Source of the DNA: Melastoma dodecandrum | Taxonomy: Eukaryota > Streptophyta > Magnoliopsida > Myrtales > Melastomataceae | DNA length: 64,000 bases | NCBI GenBank assembly: GCA_029817715.1 | Contig: JARUPY010000101.1 | Coordinates: 124,001 to 188,000 of the forward strand | Direction: 5' to 3' | In this document: piece after piece, positions 32,859-44,600 of the stretch | How the letters are laid out: every line of letters starts with the position of its first letter | Numbering within the stretch: position 1 is the first letter of the stretch | Notes under the pieces: model-generated | Databases searched by the model: none | The model's input: only the letters and a program-made list of their open reading frames with translations | Told to the model about the DNA's origin: nothing | Made by a program: the position numbers and the translations under genes

Positions 32859-35783
32859 TTATATAGGATGGCATATTCCTAACTCGCTTCTGAAAAAGAA
32901 AAATTTTTCTTTATCCAGAGGTTTAGTAAAGATATCAGCCAATTGGTGTTCAGTGTTAATGTATTCTACATTAACAGAACCCTGTTGTACATTATCCTTC
33001 AGAAAGTGATGTCTGAGTTCGATATGCTTCGATCTCGAGTGATATACTGGATTCTTAGCTAGGCTAATAGCACTAGTATTATCACATTTGATCGGTATCT
33101 TTGTAAATGAGTGACCATAGTCCTTAAGTTGTTGTTTCATCCACAGGAGTTGTGCACAGCAGCTTGCGGCTGCTATATACTCAGCTTCTGCAGTGGAGAG
33201 GGCAACAGAAGTCTGCTTCTTGGAAAACCATGAAATCGACATGTTTCCCATGAGCTGACAAGTACCATTTGTACTCTTTCTGTCCACCTTACTTCCTGCG
33301 AAGTCTGCATCGGAGTATCCAATGAGATCAAAGTTTGATTTCTTAGAATACCAGATGCCAAGGTTTACAGAACCCTGTAGATATCTAAAGATCCTCTTGA
33401 CCGCAGTCATGTGAGATTCTTTAGGTGCTGATTGAAATCTAGCACAGAGACATACACTAAACAGTATGTCAGGTCTAGAAGCTGTAAGGTACAGAAGAGA
33501 ACCTATCATGCTTCTGTAGAGCTTACTATCCACTTCTTTACCATATTCGTCTTTGTCCAATTGAGTATTAGTACCCATTGGTGTAGACAAAGGTTTCGTG
33601 CCTTCTAGGCCGAATTTCTTCAGAAGCTGCTTAGTGTACTTTTCTTGGTGTAAGAATGTACCTTCTACAGATTGCTGAATTTGTAAACCAAGGAAGAACG
33701 TAAGTTCTCCCATCATGCTCATCTCAAACTCACTTGTCATGAGCTTGGAGAATTCATCACAGAGCGCTTCATCAGTTGATCCAAAGATAATGTCATCGAC
33801 ATAGATCTGGACAACAATGAGATGATTGCTTCTGTGTTTGAGAAAGAGAGTAGTATCTACTCTTCCTCTATTGTAGCCCTTTTCGACAAGAAAGGAGCTA
33901 AGTTTCTCATACCATGCTCTAGGAGCCTGTTTAAGACCATATAGAGCTTTGGAGAGTTTATAGACGTAGTTTCTGTGTTGCAGATCCTCGAAACCAGGAG
34001 GTTGACTTACATAGACCTCTTCTTTGATTTCTCCATTGAGGAATGCACTTTTTACGTCCATTTGATACAACTTAAAGTTGTTAAAGCAAGCGTAGGCTAA
34101 TAACATTCGTATTGCCTCGAGACGAGCTACAGGAGCAAATGTCTCATCAAAGTCGATACCCTCTTGTTGAGAGTACCCTTTTGCAATGAGTCGAGCCTTG
34201 TTTCTCACAACAATGCCAGACTCATTTAGTTTGTTCCTGAAAACCCATTTTGTTCCAATGATGGAACGGTTGTCAGGTTTAGGAACAAGTGACCACACTT
34301 TGCTCCGTTCAAATTGATTAAGCTCCTCTTGCATAGCAAGTATCCAATCTGGATCACTAAGAGCTTCATCAATATTCTCTGGCTCTTTCTGTGATAGAAA
34401 AGCCGAGTGTTCATAGAAGGCATTTACAGAACTTCTAGTCTGTATGCCTCTGTTAAGATCTCCTATAACTTGGTCTATAGGATGACGTCTTTGATAAAGA
34501 GCAGGTGCTCTAATATCACTTTGTTGATCATTATGAGAATGTTCTTCATAATTATCATTTGTTTGTTCAAGATCATTTTTAGATTCATGAACAGAAGGTT
34601 CACCCTTCTCTTTCGTAGAGGGTAGAGGTTCTACAGCATCTTCTGTAGGTTCTTGAGATATAACATCTCTTGTAATGATAGTAGGAATGTCATTAATTTT
34701 TACATTAATAGACTCCTCTATAGTAGAAGTTCTTTTGTTTAGAACTCTATAAGCTTTGCTAGACAAAGAGTATCCGAGAAAGATGCCCTCATCTGTCTTA
34801 GCTTCGAACTTTCCTAAATTGTCCTTAGAAGGTCTCAAGATAAAACAAGGACTTCCAAAGGAGTAGAAATAGGAGATGTTCGGTTTTCTCCCCCTGTATA
34901 GTTGATAGGGAGTTTTCTCAAGTATGGGTCTAAGTAGAACCCTGTTTGATATGTAGCAGGCTGTATTAACAGCTTCTGCCCATAGGTTCTGTGGAGCAGA
35001 GCTCTCACACATCATGGTTCTAGCCATGTCTATTAGAGTTCTATTTTTCCGTTCTGCTACTCCATTCTGTTGAGGAGTATAAGGAGCAGAAAAATTGTGA
35101 TCGATACCTTGTTCGTCACAGAAAGTAGCGAAGTCATGGTTTTCAAACTCAGTACCATGATCCGTTCTTATAGCTTTTACAGAAGATCCAGTTTCATTCT
35201 GTAATTTCTTAGCTAGCTTAATGAAAGTTTCAAAAGCATCGCTTTTGTGAGTTAGAAATTTAACCCACGTGTATCTAGAGTAGTCATCGACCACAACTAG
35301 ACAGTACCTTCTACCGCCGACACTCTGAACTCTAGTAGGTCCGAATAGATCCATATGTAGAAGTTCAAGAGGTTGAGAAGTAGAGACTTCATTCTTAGAT
35401 TTGAATGAAGACTTAGTTTGTTTTCCAAGAGAACATGCTTCACAGAAGCTGTCATGCTCGAAACGGATATTGGGTAATCCCTTAACCAAATCCTTTTTCA
35501 CAAGCTTGGATAACAATTTGAAGTTGGAGTGTCCCAACCTTCTATGCCATAGTAGGCTTTCATCTTTGACTGTCAGAAGGCAACTTTCTGTTGTACAGAA
35601 GCTATTCTGAGTCAAGGTATAGATATTCCTCTTACGAGTCCCAATGAAGCGAACTTCATTGTTCAGGATTCCGGAACACTTGTCTTGATCAAAAGTTATT
35701 TTATAACCTTTGTCACAAAGCTGGCTAATGCTCAGCAAATTATGTTTGAGTTCTGTAACCAACAGAACCTCATCGATGACCAT
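32859..35783 (-). CDS. SIRE-like pol: integrase, RT, RNase H
   Basis: 974 residues open. Domains in order: GAG-pre-integrase with zinc-binding H-H-C-C (HRRLGHSNF to FCEACSLGK, about 80-120); integrase core with catalytic acids in [10 protein letters not shown] (about 140), IRTDHGTEF (about 205) and [11 protein letters not shown] (about 240); RT with [17 protein letters not shown] and the active site [10 protein letters not shown] (about 700); RNase H with [24 protein letters not shown] and [14 protein letters not shown]. It ends 26 residues after a Copia-type TKPLDKEKF motif. It lies in the same frame as gag-protease, separated only by a TGA at 35796-35798, so the ATG at 35783 is just the first Met after that stop. 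All catalytic residues seen are intact. Confidence 0.9.
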   Translation of the reverse strand: MVIDEVLLVTELKHNLLSISQLCDKGYKITFDQDKCSGILNNEVRFIGTRKRNIYTLTQNSFCTTESCLLTVKDESLLWHRRLGHSNFKLLSKLVKKDLVKGLPNIRFEHDSFCEACSLGKQTKSSFKSKNEVSTSQPLELLHMDLFGPTRVQSVGGRRYCLVVVDDYSRYTWVKFLTHKSDAFETFIKLAKKLQNETGSSVKAIRTDHGTEFENHDFATFCDEQGIDHNFSAPYTPQQNGVAERKNRTLIDMARTMMCESSAPQNLWAEAVNTACYISNRVLLRPILEKTPYQLYRGRKPNISYFYSFGSPCFILRPSKDNLGKFEAKTDEGIFLGYSLSSKAYRVLNKRTSTIEESINVKINDIPTIITRDVISQEPTEDAVEPLPSTKEKGEPSVHESKNDLEQTNDNYEEHSHNDQQSDIRAPALYQRRHPIDQVIGDLNRGIQTRSSVNAFYEHSAFLSQKEPENIDEALSDPDWILAMQEELNQFERSKVWSLVPKPDNRSIIGTKWVFRNKLNESGIVVRNKARLIAKGYSQQEGIDFDETFAPVARLEAIRMLLAYACFNNFKLYQMDVKSAFLNGEIKEEVYVSQPPGFEDLQHRNYVYKLSKALYGLKQAPRAWYEKLSSFLVEKGYNRGRVDTTLFLKHRSNHLIVVQIYVDDIIFGSTDEALCDEFSKLMTSEFEMSMMGELTFFLGLQIQQSVEGTFLHQEKYTKQLLKKFGLEGTKPLSTPMGTNTQLDKDEYGKEVDSKLYRSMIGSLLYLTASRPDILFSVCLCARFQSAPKESHMTAVKRIFRYLQGSVNLGIWYSKKSNFDLIGYSDADFAGSKVDRKSTNGTCQLMGNMSISWFSKKQTSVALSTAEAEYIAAASCCAQLLWMKQQLKDYGHSFTKIPIKCDNTSAISLAKNPVYHSRSKHIELRHHFLKDNVQQGSVNVEYINTEHQLADIFTKPLDKEKFFFFRSELGICHPI

Positions 35784-35795
35784 GGAGTCAGAACT

Positions 35796-36977
35796 TCAAA
35801 TGGTAACTTTGCGGATGACAGAGCCTTTACTATTGTCACCGAATTTAACCGACCCTCCACATTGTAGAGTCAGTTGGGAAAATTTGGATGGGTCTCCGGT
35901 CATGTGCCTGGAGCATCCACTATCCAGATACCATTCGCTTTCAACAGTTTCTGTTTGAAAGCAGGTATGAAGTTCATTTTGAGTTTCTGTGTGAGTTGTG
36001 AGGCACACTTGTGCTTCCTCATCGTCAGAATCATCAAGTTCTGCCCAAGAAGCTATTGCTTTCTTGAACTTGTATTTAGGAGAAGGTTTCTCCTTTTCTT
36101 TAAGTAAAGGACATTCTGTTTTGTAGTGTCCTTTCTTTTTGCATTCAAAGCATGTGACCAACTTTGGATCCATGTGTTTTTGGCTTCTCTTGTTGAAGCG
36201 CTTTTTGGAGGCGAACCGCAAAAGACGTTTAGCTATCATTGCAAGTTCATCATCCGAATCAGCTTCTGCTTCATCATCCGAACCTTCTGTAGGTTCTTCT
36301 AATGCTCTGAAAGCAACAGGTGCTCTCTTTATATCAGGTCGAGAGGATCTTTCCATCTCATACGAGATTAAGGAGCTCATCAACTGATCTAGTCGAAGAG
36401 TAGAGAGGTCTTTAGCTTCCTCTATAGCCGTTTTCTTGGCATCCCAAGATTTGGGTAGAGTACGCAGAACCTTTCGAACTAGCTCAGAGTTTTGATAGGT
36501 TTTGCCCAAATGAGTTAGGGCATCGACTAGGAGGTTGAGTCTCTGGAACATTTGTTCTACAGATTCATCAGCCTTCATAGTAAAATTTTCATATTGGTGA
36601 ATTAAAAAATTCACCTTAGTTTCTCTTATCTGGTCTGTCCCAATATACATGGTGACAAGTTTATCCCAGATTTCCTTACCCGAAGTGCAAGTTGAAACTT
36701 TGACGAATTCACCTTCTGACATAGCATTGAACATCAAATACTTTGCCGTTTTAGTGAGTCGTCTGATCTTAAGGTATTCCCGTGTAGGATGACCTTCTCG
36801 ATCAAATCGTTGGTTCTCAGGTATAGAAGGTGGACCATCTTCTATATAAGACCATAAGTCTTCGTCGATAGCATTAACAAATGCGCTCATACGAATTTTC
36901 CAGTAGGCAAAATTCTTACCATCGAAAATGGGAGGATTCCCAACATGTGGTTTAGGCACATTATAGTTTTCAGCCAT
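35796..36977 (-). CDS. SIRE-like gag and protease
   Basis: 393 residues from the ATG at 36977 (MAENYNVPKPHVGNPPIFDG). The Gag domain includes YWKIRMSAFVNAID (about 25-40). A CCHC knuckle, CFECKKKGHYKTEC, lies at about residue 275, and the protease active site WYLDSGCSRHMTGD at about 345. The frame ends at a TGA at 35796-35798, still within the protease region, and continues in frame into pol. The stop could be a nonsense mutation or a readthrough site; a mutation seems simpler because the protease domain is cut. Confidence 0.88.
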   Translation of the reverse strand: MAENYNVPKPHVGNPPIFDGKNFAYWKIRMSAFVNAIDEDLWSYIEDGPPSIPENQRFDREGHPTREYLKIRRLTKTAKYLMFNAMSEGEFVKVSTCTSGKEIWDKLVTMYIGTDQIRETKVNFLIHQYENFTMKADESVEQMFQRLNLLVDALTHLGKTYQNSELVRKVLRTLPKSWDAKKTAIEEAKDLSTLRLDQLMSSLISYEMERSSRPDIKRAPVAFRALEEPTEGSDDEAEADSDDELAMIAKRLLRFASKKRFNKRSQKHMDPKLVTCFECKKKGHYKTECPLLKEKEKPSPKYKFKKAIASWAELDDSDDEEAQVCLTTHTETQNELHTCFQTETVESEWYLDSGCSRHMTGDPSKFSQLTLQCGGSVKFGDNSKGSVIRKVTI

Positions 36978-37496
36978 TTATTCAATTCGTATAGAGTATA
37001 AAACTTCTATAGAACAGAATGTTGACGAATAGAACCTCAACAAAGAAGCAAGCTTCTGTTGGGTAGAAATCAGCTGTCAAGCTGTACTTGTTGGATTCGC
37101 AGAGCGATAGGCTTCTGCAGAAAATGCCAACCGTGATGTTTACAGATCGTATGCTTCTACAAAGTAGAGGAACAAATCGTTTCTCACAGAACAAGGTGCT
37201 TCTGTGGAACAGAGGTTAAATTCTGATAGAGCGTAAGCTTCTACAGAATAGAACCAAGTAGATTTTCACAGAGCTTAAAGCTTCTGTGCAGTAGAGCGTA
37301 GGCTTCTACAGAATAGAACCAAGTAGATTTTCACAGATCTTAAAGCTTCTGTGCAGTAGCGGGTTGATTCTGATAGAGCGTAGGCTTCTACAGAATAGCA
37401 ACAGTCACAGAGCTAAGAGCTTCTGTGGAGAAGAGTGTGTAGCTGGAAAGAGCTTTTCAAGGATCTACAACAAGCTGTTAAGCCTCTGTTGAACCC
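36978..37496 (-). other. SIRE-like 5' leader with tandem repeat
   Basis: Untranslated leader between the primer site and gag. A 65-bp unit recurs at 37227-37291 and 37292-37373, with AGAGCGTA, GGCTTCTACAGAATAG and AAAGCTTCTGTGCAGTAG. Confidence 0.7.
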
Positions 37497-37508
37497 GCTC
37501 TGATACCA
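37497..37508 (-). other. Primer binding site (initiator tRNA-Met) of SIRE-like element
   Basis: The + strand GCTCTGATACCA reads TGGTATCAGAGC on the - strand, two bases inside the 5' LTR. Confidence 0.9.
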
Positions 37509-37510
37509 AT

Positions 37511-39713
37511 TGTTACACTAAGAGGGGGGGTGAATTAGTGTTAATCTCCAAATTCGGATTTTAACCCTTTTTCGTTTTACCCCGCAGCGGAATGAAAAGC
37601 TTCTGTTAAACAGAGCCTGTAAGTTTCTGTAAGACAGAACGTTTGATTGTGGACGCAAATTTGTTTAATGGACACAAGGATTTTTATAGTGGTTCAGCAA
37701 ATTGCTTACGTCCACTCTTCACAAATTACCATCACAATAGTGATGGTTTCCACTCAAATGCATCTCAGTACAAATTACACAAGTGATAGCAACCAAAAGC
37801 AAACCCGTAGGGTTCTGTACAATAGAGGCTTGAGTGGCAGAACACAGACCAGAAGGTTCTGTGCCGTAGAGGCTCGTTATGTAGCACAAACCCGAAGGTT
37901 CTGTACTATAGTAACTTAGGCTCAATACAGACCAGAAGGTTCTGTATCGTAGAGAGTAAGGCACAACACAGACCAGAAGGTTCTGTGTCGAAGAAGGTAA
38001 GGCACAACACAGACTAGAAGGTTCTGTGTCGAAGAAGGTAGGCACAACACAGACTAGAAGGTTCTGTGTCGAAGAAGGTAGGCACAACACAGACTAGAAG
38101 GTTCTGTGTCGAAGAAGGTAAGTACAACACAGACCAGAGGGTTCTGTGTCGAAGAAGGTAAGCACAATACTGAACAGAAGGTTCTGTGTCAGACGTGTTA
38201 ACCTTCTATAGAACAGATCCAAGGATTCTGTATCACAGAAGGTATTGCACAGACGTAGAGTTCTGTACAAAGAATGTCAATCCACAACAGAAGGTTCTCT
38301 ATAGGAAAATGACTTAGTTGTGAAGCACATATCTAAACCAAGAGTAGTCGACCTTCTACTGAACAGACCGTAAGGTTCTGTGGCAAAAGTGACAAGGAAA
38401 ATGTATGCACAGACCCGTAGGGTTCTGTACTACAGCGGGTTGCACGATTTAACGTGACTAACAAGGTAACCAAATGCACGTAGCGGACCCTACGCAAGCG
38501 AAGAGCAACCTCTGTTCAAGGATGGATTTTCCCTCCGGCGGTTCCACACGACCTACACGATCTCCTCGAGATAGCGACTATGTGGCGTACCCCACACAAG
38601 CACGTAGCATACCCTACGCAAGCACGCAGCAGACCCTGCGCAAGCACGCGACAAACCCCACGCAAGCAGACGGCAGCCTCCGTCCTAGGTTCCTGCACAC
38701 AGAGTTCTACACAACAGAAGCTGGTTAGTCCCTCACCTTCTGTGCTCCCGAGGTTCAGCCCTTCTCTCCGGCCTGCTGCACATTGCCCACGTATACACGC
38801 TTCCAACAACGTCTCCTGCAGCTTCCAGCCGAGTCCTTCCAGCCCCCGAGTCACTCTCCCAGAAGGCTTCACCAACGATGCAGCCGTCCGTCGCTAGTGC
38901 TCTTCGTGTGACTAACTCAAACAAATGAAAGAATGAAAGAACTCAAGCACACGCTCTCTCTGGACAGAATAGGAGAAGAGAAGAATAATGAATTGTATAT
39001 GTATTACAATGGGAGAGGGCGTGGCTATTTATACACAAAATTCTAAGAAGAAAATGCAAGAAGGAAAATATAAATGCGTAATCTGCAAAAGAAGAAATAA
39101 TTAATCTGAATAATATCATACACGTGCAAACATTCAGATAGAAAATAAATCAGAATAAGATTATGATATATTTTCCATGAATAGTGCACCACAGAAGGTA
39201 TCGCAGAAGGTTCTGCTCGATAACCTTCTACAGATGGAAATAATCGAAGATTTATTTCCGTTAGGGTAATAATTCGTTCCATCCTGTTAAAGATACATAG
39301 GAGGACGCATCTAGACAGGTGGTAGTGATAGGTTTGCAAATAACGGTCGTATAGTGGTCAATTAAGCTTACAGAAGCCTGTAGACCGTCTAGTAGAACCT
39401 TTCCATAAATAGAGATCTTATTTCCTTCTATAAGAAATATTATCTCCAATATGATTATTTGGAAACCAAATCGTGATAATTTGATCAGATAAATATCTTA
39501 ATCAAATTAAGCATATTTCGTAATTAAATAATTGAAAACTAATCATTTAATTACAAAAATAATTCTTACAAGAAGTCCTTAATAATAGAAGCTTCTGTAG
39601 AATAGAATGTTCGACCTTCTGTAGTACAGAGGGTCAGGCTCATCATCAAAGCCAAGAATGTTCGACCTTCTGTGGTACAGAGGTCTGGCTCATCATCAAA
39701 ACCTTTTCCAACA
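37511..39713 (-). repeat. 5' LTR of SIRE-like element
   Basis: 2203 bp with the same termini as 27219-29521. It lacks about 100 bp relative to the 3' LTR, mostly tandem-array units and part of the CACGCAAGC region. Confidence 0.92.
37800..38290. repeat. GAAGGTTC tandem array in 5' LTR
   Basis: About nine units with GAAGGTTC. Several 40-bp units (AGGCACAACACAGACTAG plus the core) are nearly identical at 37960-38110, a sign of recent array homogenisation. Confidence 0.8.
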
Positions 39714-39763
39714 CATGTGAGGTGGTATGGTTAATGGGAGTTTTAAAGGAGTTATGTAAAGTG
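39714..39763 (+). mobile_element. Remaining 3' piece of Copia 1b
   Basis: Begins with the second CATGT target copy and continues the RNase H sequence of Copia 1b ([13 protein letters not shown]) to the junction with the opposite-strand Copia, as at 7839-7883. Confidence 0.8.
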
Positions 39764-39887
39764 TTGCTTCCGTCTCACTTCTAGAAAAATCCTTTTCTAA
39801 GAGATAGGAATAAATCATGTTGTACCACGAACGAGGGGCTTGTTTCAAACCGTAAATTGCCTTTCGAAGCAAACAAACTTTCCCTTC

Positions 39888-40355
39888 TCATCCATCCACG
39901 GAAAATCCATCGAGCTGCTCTACAAAAATTTTCTCATCGAGATAACCATTCAAGAATGCCGACTTAACATCGAGATGAAAGATTTTCCAGCCCATATTTG
40001 CTGCAAGTGCGATTAACATCCTTATTGTGTCATGCCGAGCCACCGGTGCGACGGTTTCACAGAAATCAACTCCAGCTTCCTGAGAATAACCCTTTACAAC
40101 TGGCCATGCTTTGAGTTTATTTATAGAACCATCGGCATTTAACTTCGTTCTATAAACCCACTTTACTCTGATTACCTTTCTATCGGATGGTCTATCGACA
40201 AGATCCCAAGTATGATTTTTATTAATCAAATCAATTTCTTCTTGCATGGCTGCCATCCAGTTGACATCCTTAGAAGCAACTTCATAAGAATCGGGATCTT
40301 GCATGGTCAAGTTACATCTCTGATAGACATCTTGCAAAGTTCTTAATCCCCTCAC
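39888..40355 (-). pseudogene. Copia 2b reverse transcriptase fragment
   Basis: 155 residues open with WMAAMQEEIDLINKNHTWDL, IRVKWVYRTKLNADGS, VAPVARHDTIRML and [15 protein letters not shown] longer RT N-terminus than in 2a survives because the 341-bp deletion is absent. Still truncated before the YVDD box. Confidence 0.8.
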
Positions 40356-40436
40356 CGGCTCGTCGTCAAATTCGGCGACATCAAAAGAAGATTGTCCAAG
40401 TTCACCTAGACTCGTGGCTGGTTTTTCAACACACCA

Positions 40437-41390
40437 ATCTCATTTCACGTCCTCATTGAATGATAAACTTCTACTCACCAAAAATTTCTTAGTCGTGGGA
40501 TTATAGATCCTGTAACCCTTGGTATTCAACCAATATCCAATACAAAATAGATTTTTCAGCTCGACGGTCAAGCTTGTCACTCTTTTGTTCCGGAATATGA
40601 GCATAACAAATACTTCCGAAAACTCTTAAATGATCCACCGAACATTTTTTTCCAAACCAAGCTTCATACGGGGTAAAATTTTTTAAGGCTTTAATTGGTA
40701 GCAAATTTAGCAGATATACCGAAGTATTTGCCGCTTCGGCCCAAAACTCCTTCGGCAATCCCTTTTCAAACATCAAACAACTTAACATATCCATTATAAA
40801 TCTGTTCTTCCGTTCACTGACCCCGTTTTGCTGCGGAGAATATGGCACCGTGAACTATTGAATGGTCCCGGCTTGTGCACAAAATTTTTTGAACTCCCCA
40901 GAAGTATATTCACTTTCGTTGTCCGATCTCAACGCTTTAATTTTACAACCACACTAATTTTTGGCTAGCTACTTAAACTTGAAAAACTCGCCGAAAACTT
41001 CACTTTTTGTCTTGAGAAAAACAATCCAACAAAAACGAGTAAAATCATTGATGAAGATCAAAAACTACCTACTTCCATTTAAAGAAGGCACACTCATTGG
41101 ACCACAAACATCTGAATGAACCAATTAAAGCTTCTCCGTCGATTTCCACTTTACTTCTTCAAAAGGAAGTCTGGATTGCTTGTCGTATTCACAAACGGCA
41201 CAAACATCTGAGCACGTATAAATAACCGGAAGATCGATAATCAACTCATCTGTATACATCTTCTTCAAAGTAGTGAGGCTTATATGCCCCATTCTTCTAT
41301 GCCATAACTAAGAATCATCTACATTGGCCGACAATGCCAAAGAATCTGATTTAAATTTAACTGGAAAACACTGATCCTGCATTTTCACTT
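40437..41390 (-). pseudogene. Copia 2b integrase region, decayed
   Basis: Same as 8216-9169, including PYSPQQNGVSERKNRF at about 40848-40800 and the upstream stop. Confidence 0.7.
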
Positions 41391-42680
41391 TCATAAACTC
41401 CTCATGGCCGACAATGCCAAAGAATCATCATGGCCAGCCACTGAACAATGCAAATCCTCGAAGTACAAAATATATTTTTGCTCCAACAACCGTCCCAAAC
41501 TCAAAAGATTTTGGCACAATTCTGGTACAAAAAGAACTTCCGAAATTTGGTTAGTACTCGAAGAATTTTTAATAATAGTCGACCCCTTACCAAGCGCCTT
41601 TAGAAGCTGCCCGTTCCCGATTTTAATGCTGGTAGAGAAAGACTTATCCAAGTCTACAAATAATTTCTCATTGGGAGACATATGATGCATGCATCTGCTA
41701 TCGATGAGCCATGCATGAGCTCCGTAATTTGCTGCAGAAAAGGTTACCGCAAAGAGTTGATCTTCCTGCATCGACTTATTCTCTGCAACCTGTGCTTGCT
41801 CTTCAGAAACAGCCTTCTTCTTCCTACAGAATTTTTGACCATGACCATGAACATTACAATGCTTGCACTTGTAACCGGGTCTAAACCAAAATAAATCTTC
41901 CGTATGAGAAGTTTTACTACAATGAGAGCATGGAGGAAACTCTTTTTGATCTTTTCCGCTAAACCTTTTGTTTGTGAATTTTCTTTCGACGGTACTTTTT
42001 CTCTTCTCATTTATACGGGCATATTTCTCCTTCCCCTTTGCATTCATTAAAAGTGCGCCTTCAGGTTGCTCCTCCTGTCTTATTGCTGTCCTTTGTTCTT
42101 GTGCTTGAAGAGAACCAACCAATTCCTCAACTGTCAACTTAGTGAGATCGCGAGATTCTTCCAATGCAGAAATCTTCGACTCAAATCTCTCTGGAATAGT
42201 CACAAGAATCTTTTCAACAATTCCGTTGTCTGGCAACTCAACCTGCAACAGTCTGATCTGATTGACAACCCTCATCAGCCTGTCGATATATTCTGTTATA
42301 CTCTCCATAAATTTGAAACTCTTATTCTCTGATTTCGGCCACTACCTTCGAACATCTCCTTTAGTCGATCACATGCTTCCTTTCCCGTCTCACAAGCAAG
42401 TATTCCTTCAGAAACAGAGGCATGAATAGCAGCAAGGGCCTCGAACGGCTTGGTGGATTCCTCACTGTGTAGCCTCAACTGATTTAATGTGGGATTTGCA
42501 GGAAGGGCTCGAGCTTCAACGTCCTACTCAACAGTGCCCCAGAGATCCTGAGATTTCAAAAAAAATCTTCATCTTGACCGCCCGAATCTAATAGTTTTCA
42601 CCAACAAACGGCTATGGAGGTTGTACAGAAAAACCACCGGAGACATGATGACTAAATCAAACGGATGATTTGGGTATGAA
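41391..42680 (-). pseudogene. Copia 2b gag-protease with altered active site
   Basis: The open part is 42308-41391 (305 residues), with CKHCNVHGHGQKFC and the protease site WLIDSRCMHHM (Arg in place of Gly), as in 2a. A 33-bp deletion alters its start. The N-terminal Gag lies upstream in other frames. Confidence 0.75.
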
Positions 42681-42745
42681 AGGAAAATGAATTTTTCAAG
42701 CGTGTACTCACTCACAATCCCTCAAGATTGCGAGCTTTGATACTA

Positions 42746-42953
42746 AGTCAAACTTGATTCGAGGATAAAAATTGTAGAAAATTGTTGGTTGGCAAAAAAC
42801 TTATCAAACTCACGTTTACAAGAAGTTCTTAAATAACACAAAAAATAATAGCTCTCCTAAAATCTCCTAAATTATGAGATTTGCTAAATTAAATCTCATT
42901 CAAACTAACATATTAGAAAATAAATAAAATCCTAAAAACCTTAACCGCTGACA
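42746..42953 (-). repeat. LTR-a of Copia 2b
   Basis: Copy of 10559-10765. Confidence 0.75.
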
Positions 42954-43302
42954 CTTACCTCATCAGGTGTCGTAACCGGTAGGCCACAGCCGATAATTCC
43001 TTGAAGATCGAATAGGAAATACATAATTTCTCCCTGAAGGACAATGCCCTTTGGATTCGTCATCTGGTAGGACTCGTCACCCAGCTTCTTTTACATGTTC
43101 TTCAAGATCTTCCAAACAATAGCCTCGTTGTTCCCATTGTCCTGATTGCGCTTGTGCGAGCAATCATGTATGGGGAAAGGACCTCATGCCCTACCAGCAA
43201 GTGCAATAACAGAGTAGCAAGCCGTACGGTTGCAAGATTCAAACCATCAACAAGTGCCGAGAAGGTCGTGATCTCCAAAGGACTTGCTGCCTGCAACATT
43301 TG
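42954..43302 (+). pseudogene. DUF4220 fragment between Copia LTRs, second copy
   Basis: Copy of 10766-11114, identical by eye: the 3' flank piece, an exon-1 piece (NALWIRHLVGLVTQL) and the 49.5 kb-like end. Non-functional. Confidence 0.75.
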
Positions 43303-43522
43303 TGTTAAACTTGATTCGAGGATAAAAATTGTAGAAAATTGTTAATTGGCAAAAAACTTATCAAACTCACGTTTATAAGAACTTCTTAAATAACACAAAA
43401 AACCAACTAAAAGAGAATTTAACTGAAAATAATAGCTTTCCTAAAATCTTTCATAAATCAAATCTTATTCAAACTAGCATATTAGAAAATAAATGAAATC
43501 CTAAAAACCTTAACCGCTGACA
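43303..43522 (-). repeat. LTR-b of Copia 2 family, second copy
   Basis: Copy of 11115-11334. The 27 bp that follow LTR-b at about 11335-11361 are missing here. Confidence 0.8.
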
Positions 43523-44346
43523 CTCCAAGTTTTTGTCTGAGATGCTGAGCTGATCTTTCGGTAAAGACTTAGTCAGAATATCTGCGACTTGATCTCGAGA
43601 TGGACAATATTCGATCTTAACTCACCATTCTTCACCGCTTCTCGAATCGGATGATACTTGACCGAAATATGTTTTGTCCTACCAGATTGAACCGGATTTT
43701 GAGCTATTGCAATAGCAGACTTGTTGTCAACATATATCACCGTAGGAACCACTTGTTTCCAACCCATGTCCTCTTTTCTCAACCAAATCGCTTGAATGCT
43801 GGCCGCTGCAACTGAAACATACTCTGCCTCGGCGGAGGATTGAGCTACAACTTCTTGCTTTTTTGAATTCCAAGCAAATACTCCACTTCCAAACGAGAAC
43901 GAAAAACCTGACGTGCTTTTCGAGTCCTCAATACTTCCAGTCCAATCACTATCGCAGAAACCTTGGAGGTTTGAACTTTTATTCTTCACAAACCGAATAC
44001 TAAAATCAACCGTGCCTTTCACATACCTCAACACTCTTTTTGCAGCACAAAGATGGATTTGGCTCGGAGATTGCATAAATCTAGACAAATAAATAGCTGC
44101 AAACATTAGATCTGGGTGCGATGTTGATAAATACAACAAACTTCCAATAATACTTCTAAACAACATCGCATCGGCCGCATCACTTCCATCATCCTTCACC
44201 AACTTTAAATTAGCAACGAGAGGAGTCGGTACCGACTTAGCTTCATTCATTCTGAATTTTTTCAGTAAGTCCGTGGCATACTTTTTTTGATTAAAAAAGA
44301 TACCGTCATCTTCTTGATGTATCTCGAACCCCAAAAAATAATGCAT
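43523..44346 (-). pseudogene. Copia 2b 3' part: RT end and RNase H
   Basis: Copy of 11335-12191 with the same motif order (MHYFLGFEIHQEDDGIFF to YVDNKSAIAIAQNPV). A 6-bp in-frame loss near 43773 removes two residues. It joins the glycine-rich signal-peptide piece at about 44347. Confidence 0.8.
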
Positions 44347-44425
44347 CAGCGGCGGAGGTGATAATGAGTAAGATGGCCATGAACATGAAAACAAAGGGAA
44401 GCTTGAGGGTTGTCATGATCTTCAT
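44306..44425 (-). pseudogene. Glycine-rich signal peptide fused to Copia tail, second copy
   Basis: Same 39-codon arrangement as 12151-12270, start ATG at 44425. A few substitutions (LLIITSAADA in the hydrophobic end) leave the reading frame open. Confidence 0.6.
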
Positions 44426-44600
44426 GGTTCTGAAAAGAGGGAGAGGGGTGGAGAGTGTGTTCTTATAGAGATGGATGGATGGATAGAGATGGGTTTTGGG
44501 GGGAGACAAGATCATTTATTGGGAGGGAGGGAAGAGGGAGGAATGGGAGAGTGTGTTTGTTTAAGAGGATTACAGGTCACGGTTGAAAGACTTGCTGCGC
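44426..44600 (-). promoter_or_regulatory. Copied upstream region of glycine-rich gene
   Basis: Matches 17839-18000, with an extra GGGAGGGAAGAGGGAGGAAT-like insert near 44521. Promoter activity is unproven. Confidence 0.35.

Larger units (their letters stand above)
27219..39713 (-). mobile_element. SIRE/Maximus-like Copia retrotransposon, 12.5 kb
   Basis: A full-length element on the - strand: 5' LTR (37511-39713), primer site (37497-37508), leader, gag-protease, integrase-RT-RNase H, an extra ORF, a polypurine tract (29522-29540) and 3' LTR (27219-29521). It is flanked by the 5-bp duplication CATGT. LTRs over 2 kb, Copia domain order and an ORF downstream of pol are typical of the SIRE/Maximus lineage. 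Gag-pol is in one frame with a single stop; the extra ORF has one frameshift. It is close to intact and young-looking, though the LTRs differ by about 100 bp in length because of tandem-array changes. Confidence 0.92.
39764..42953 (-). mobile_element. Tork-like Copia element 2b, 5' part
   Basis: Duplicate of 7884-10765: LTR (42746-42953), gag-protease, integrase and RT. It keeps 341 bp of RT (40071-40411) missing from 2a, but lacks 33 bp of gag at about 42307 between CTCTCC direct repeats. It has the same truncated end against Copia 1. Confidence 0.8.
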
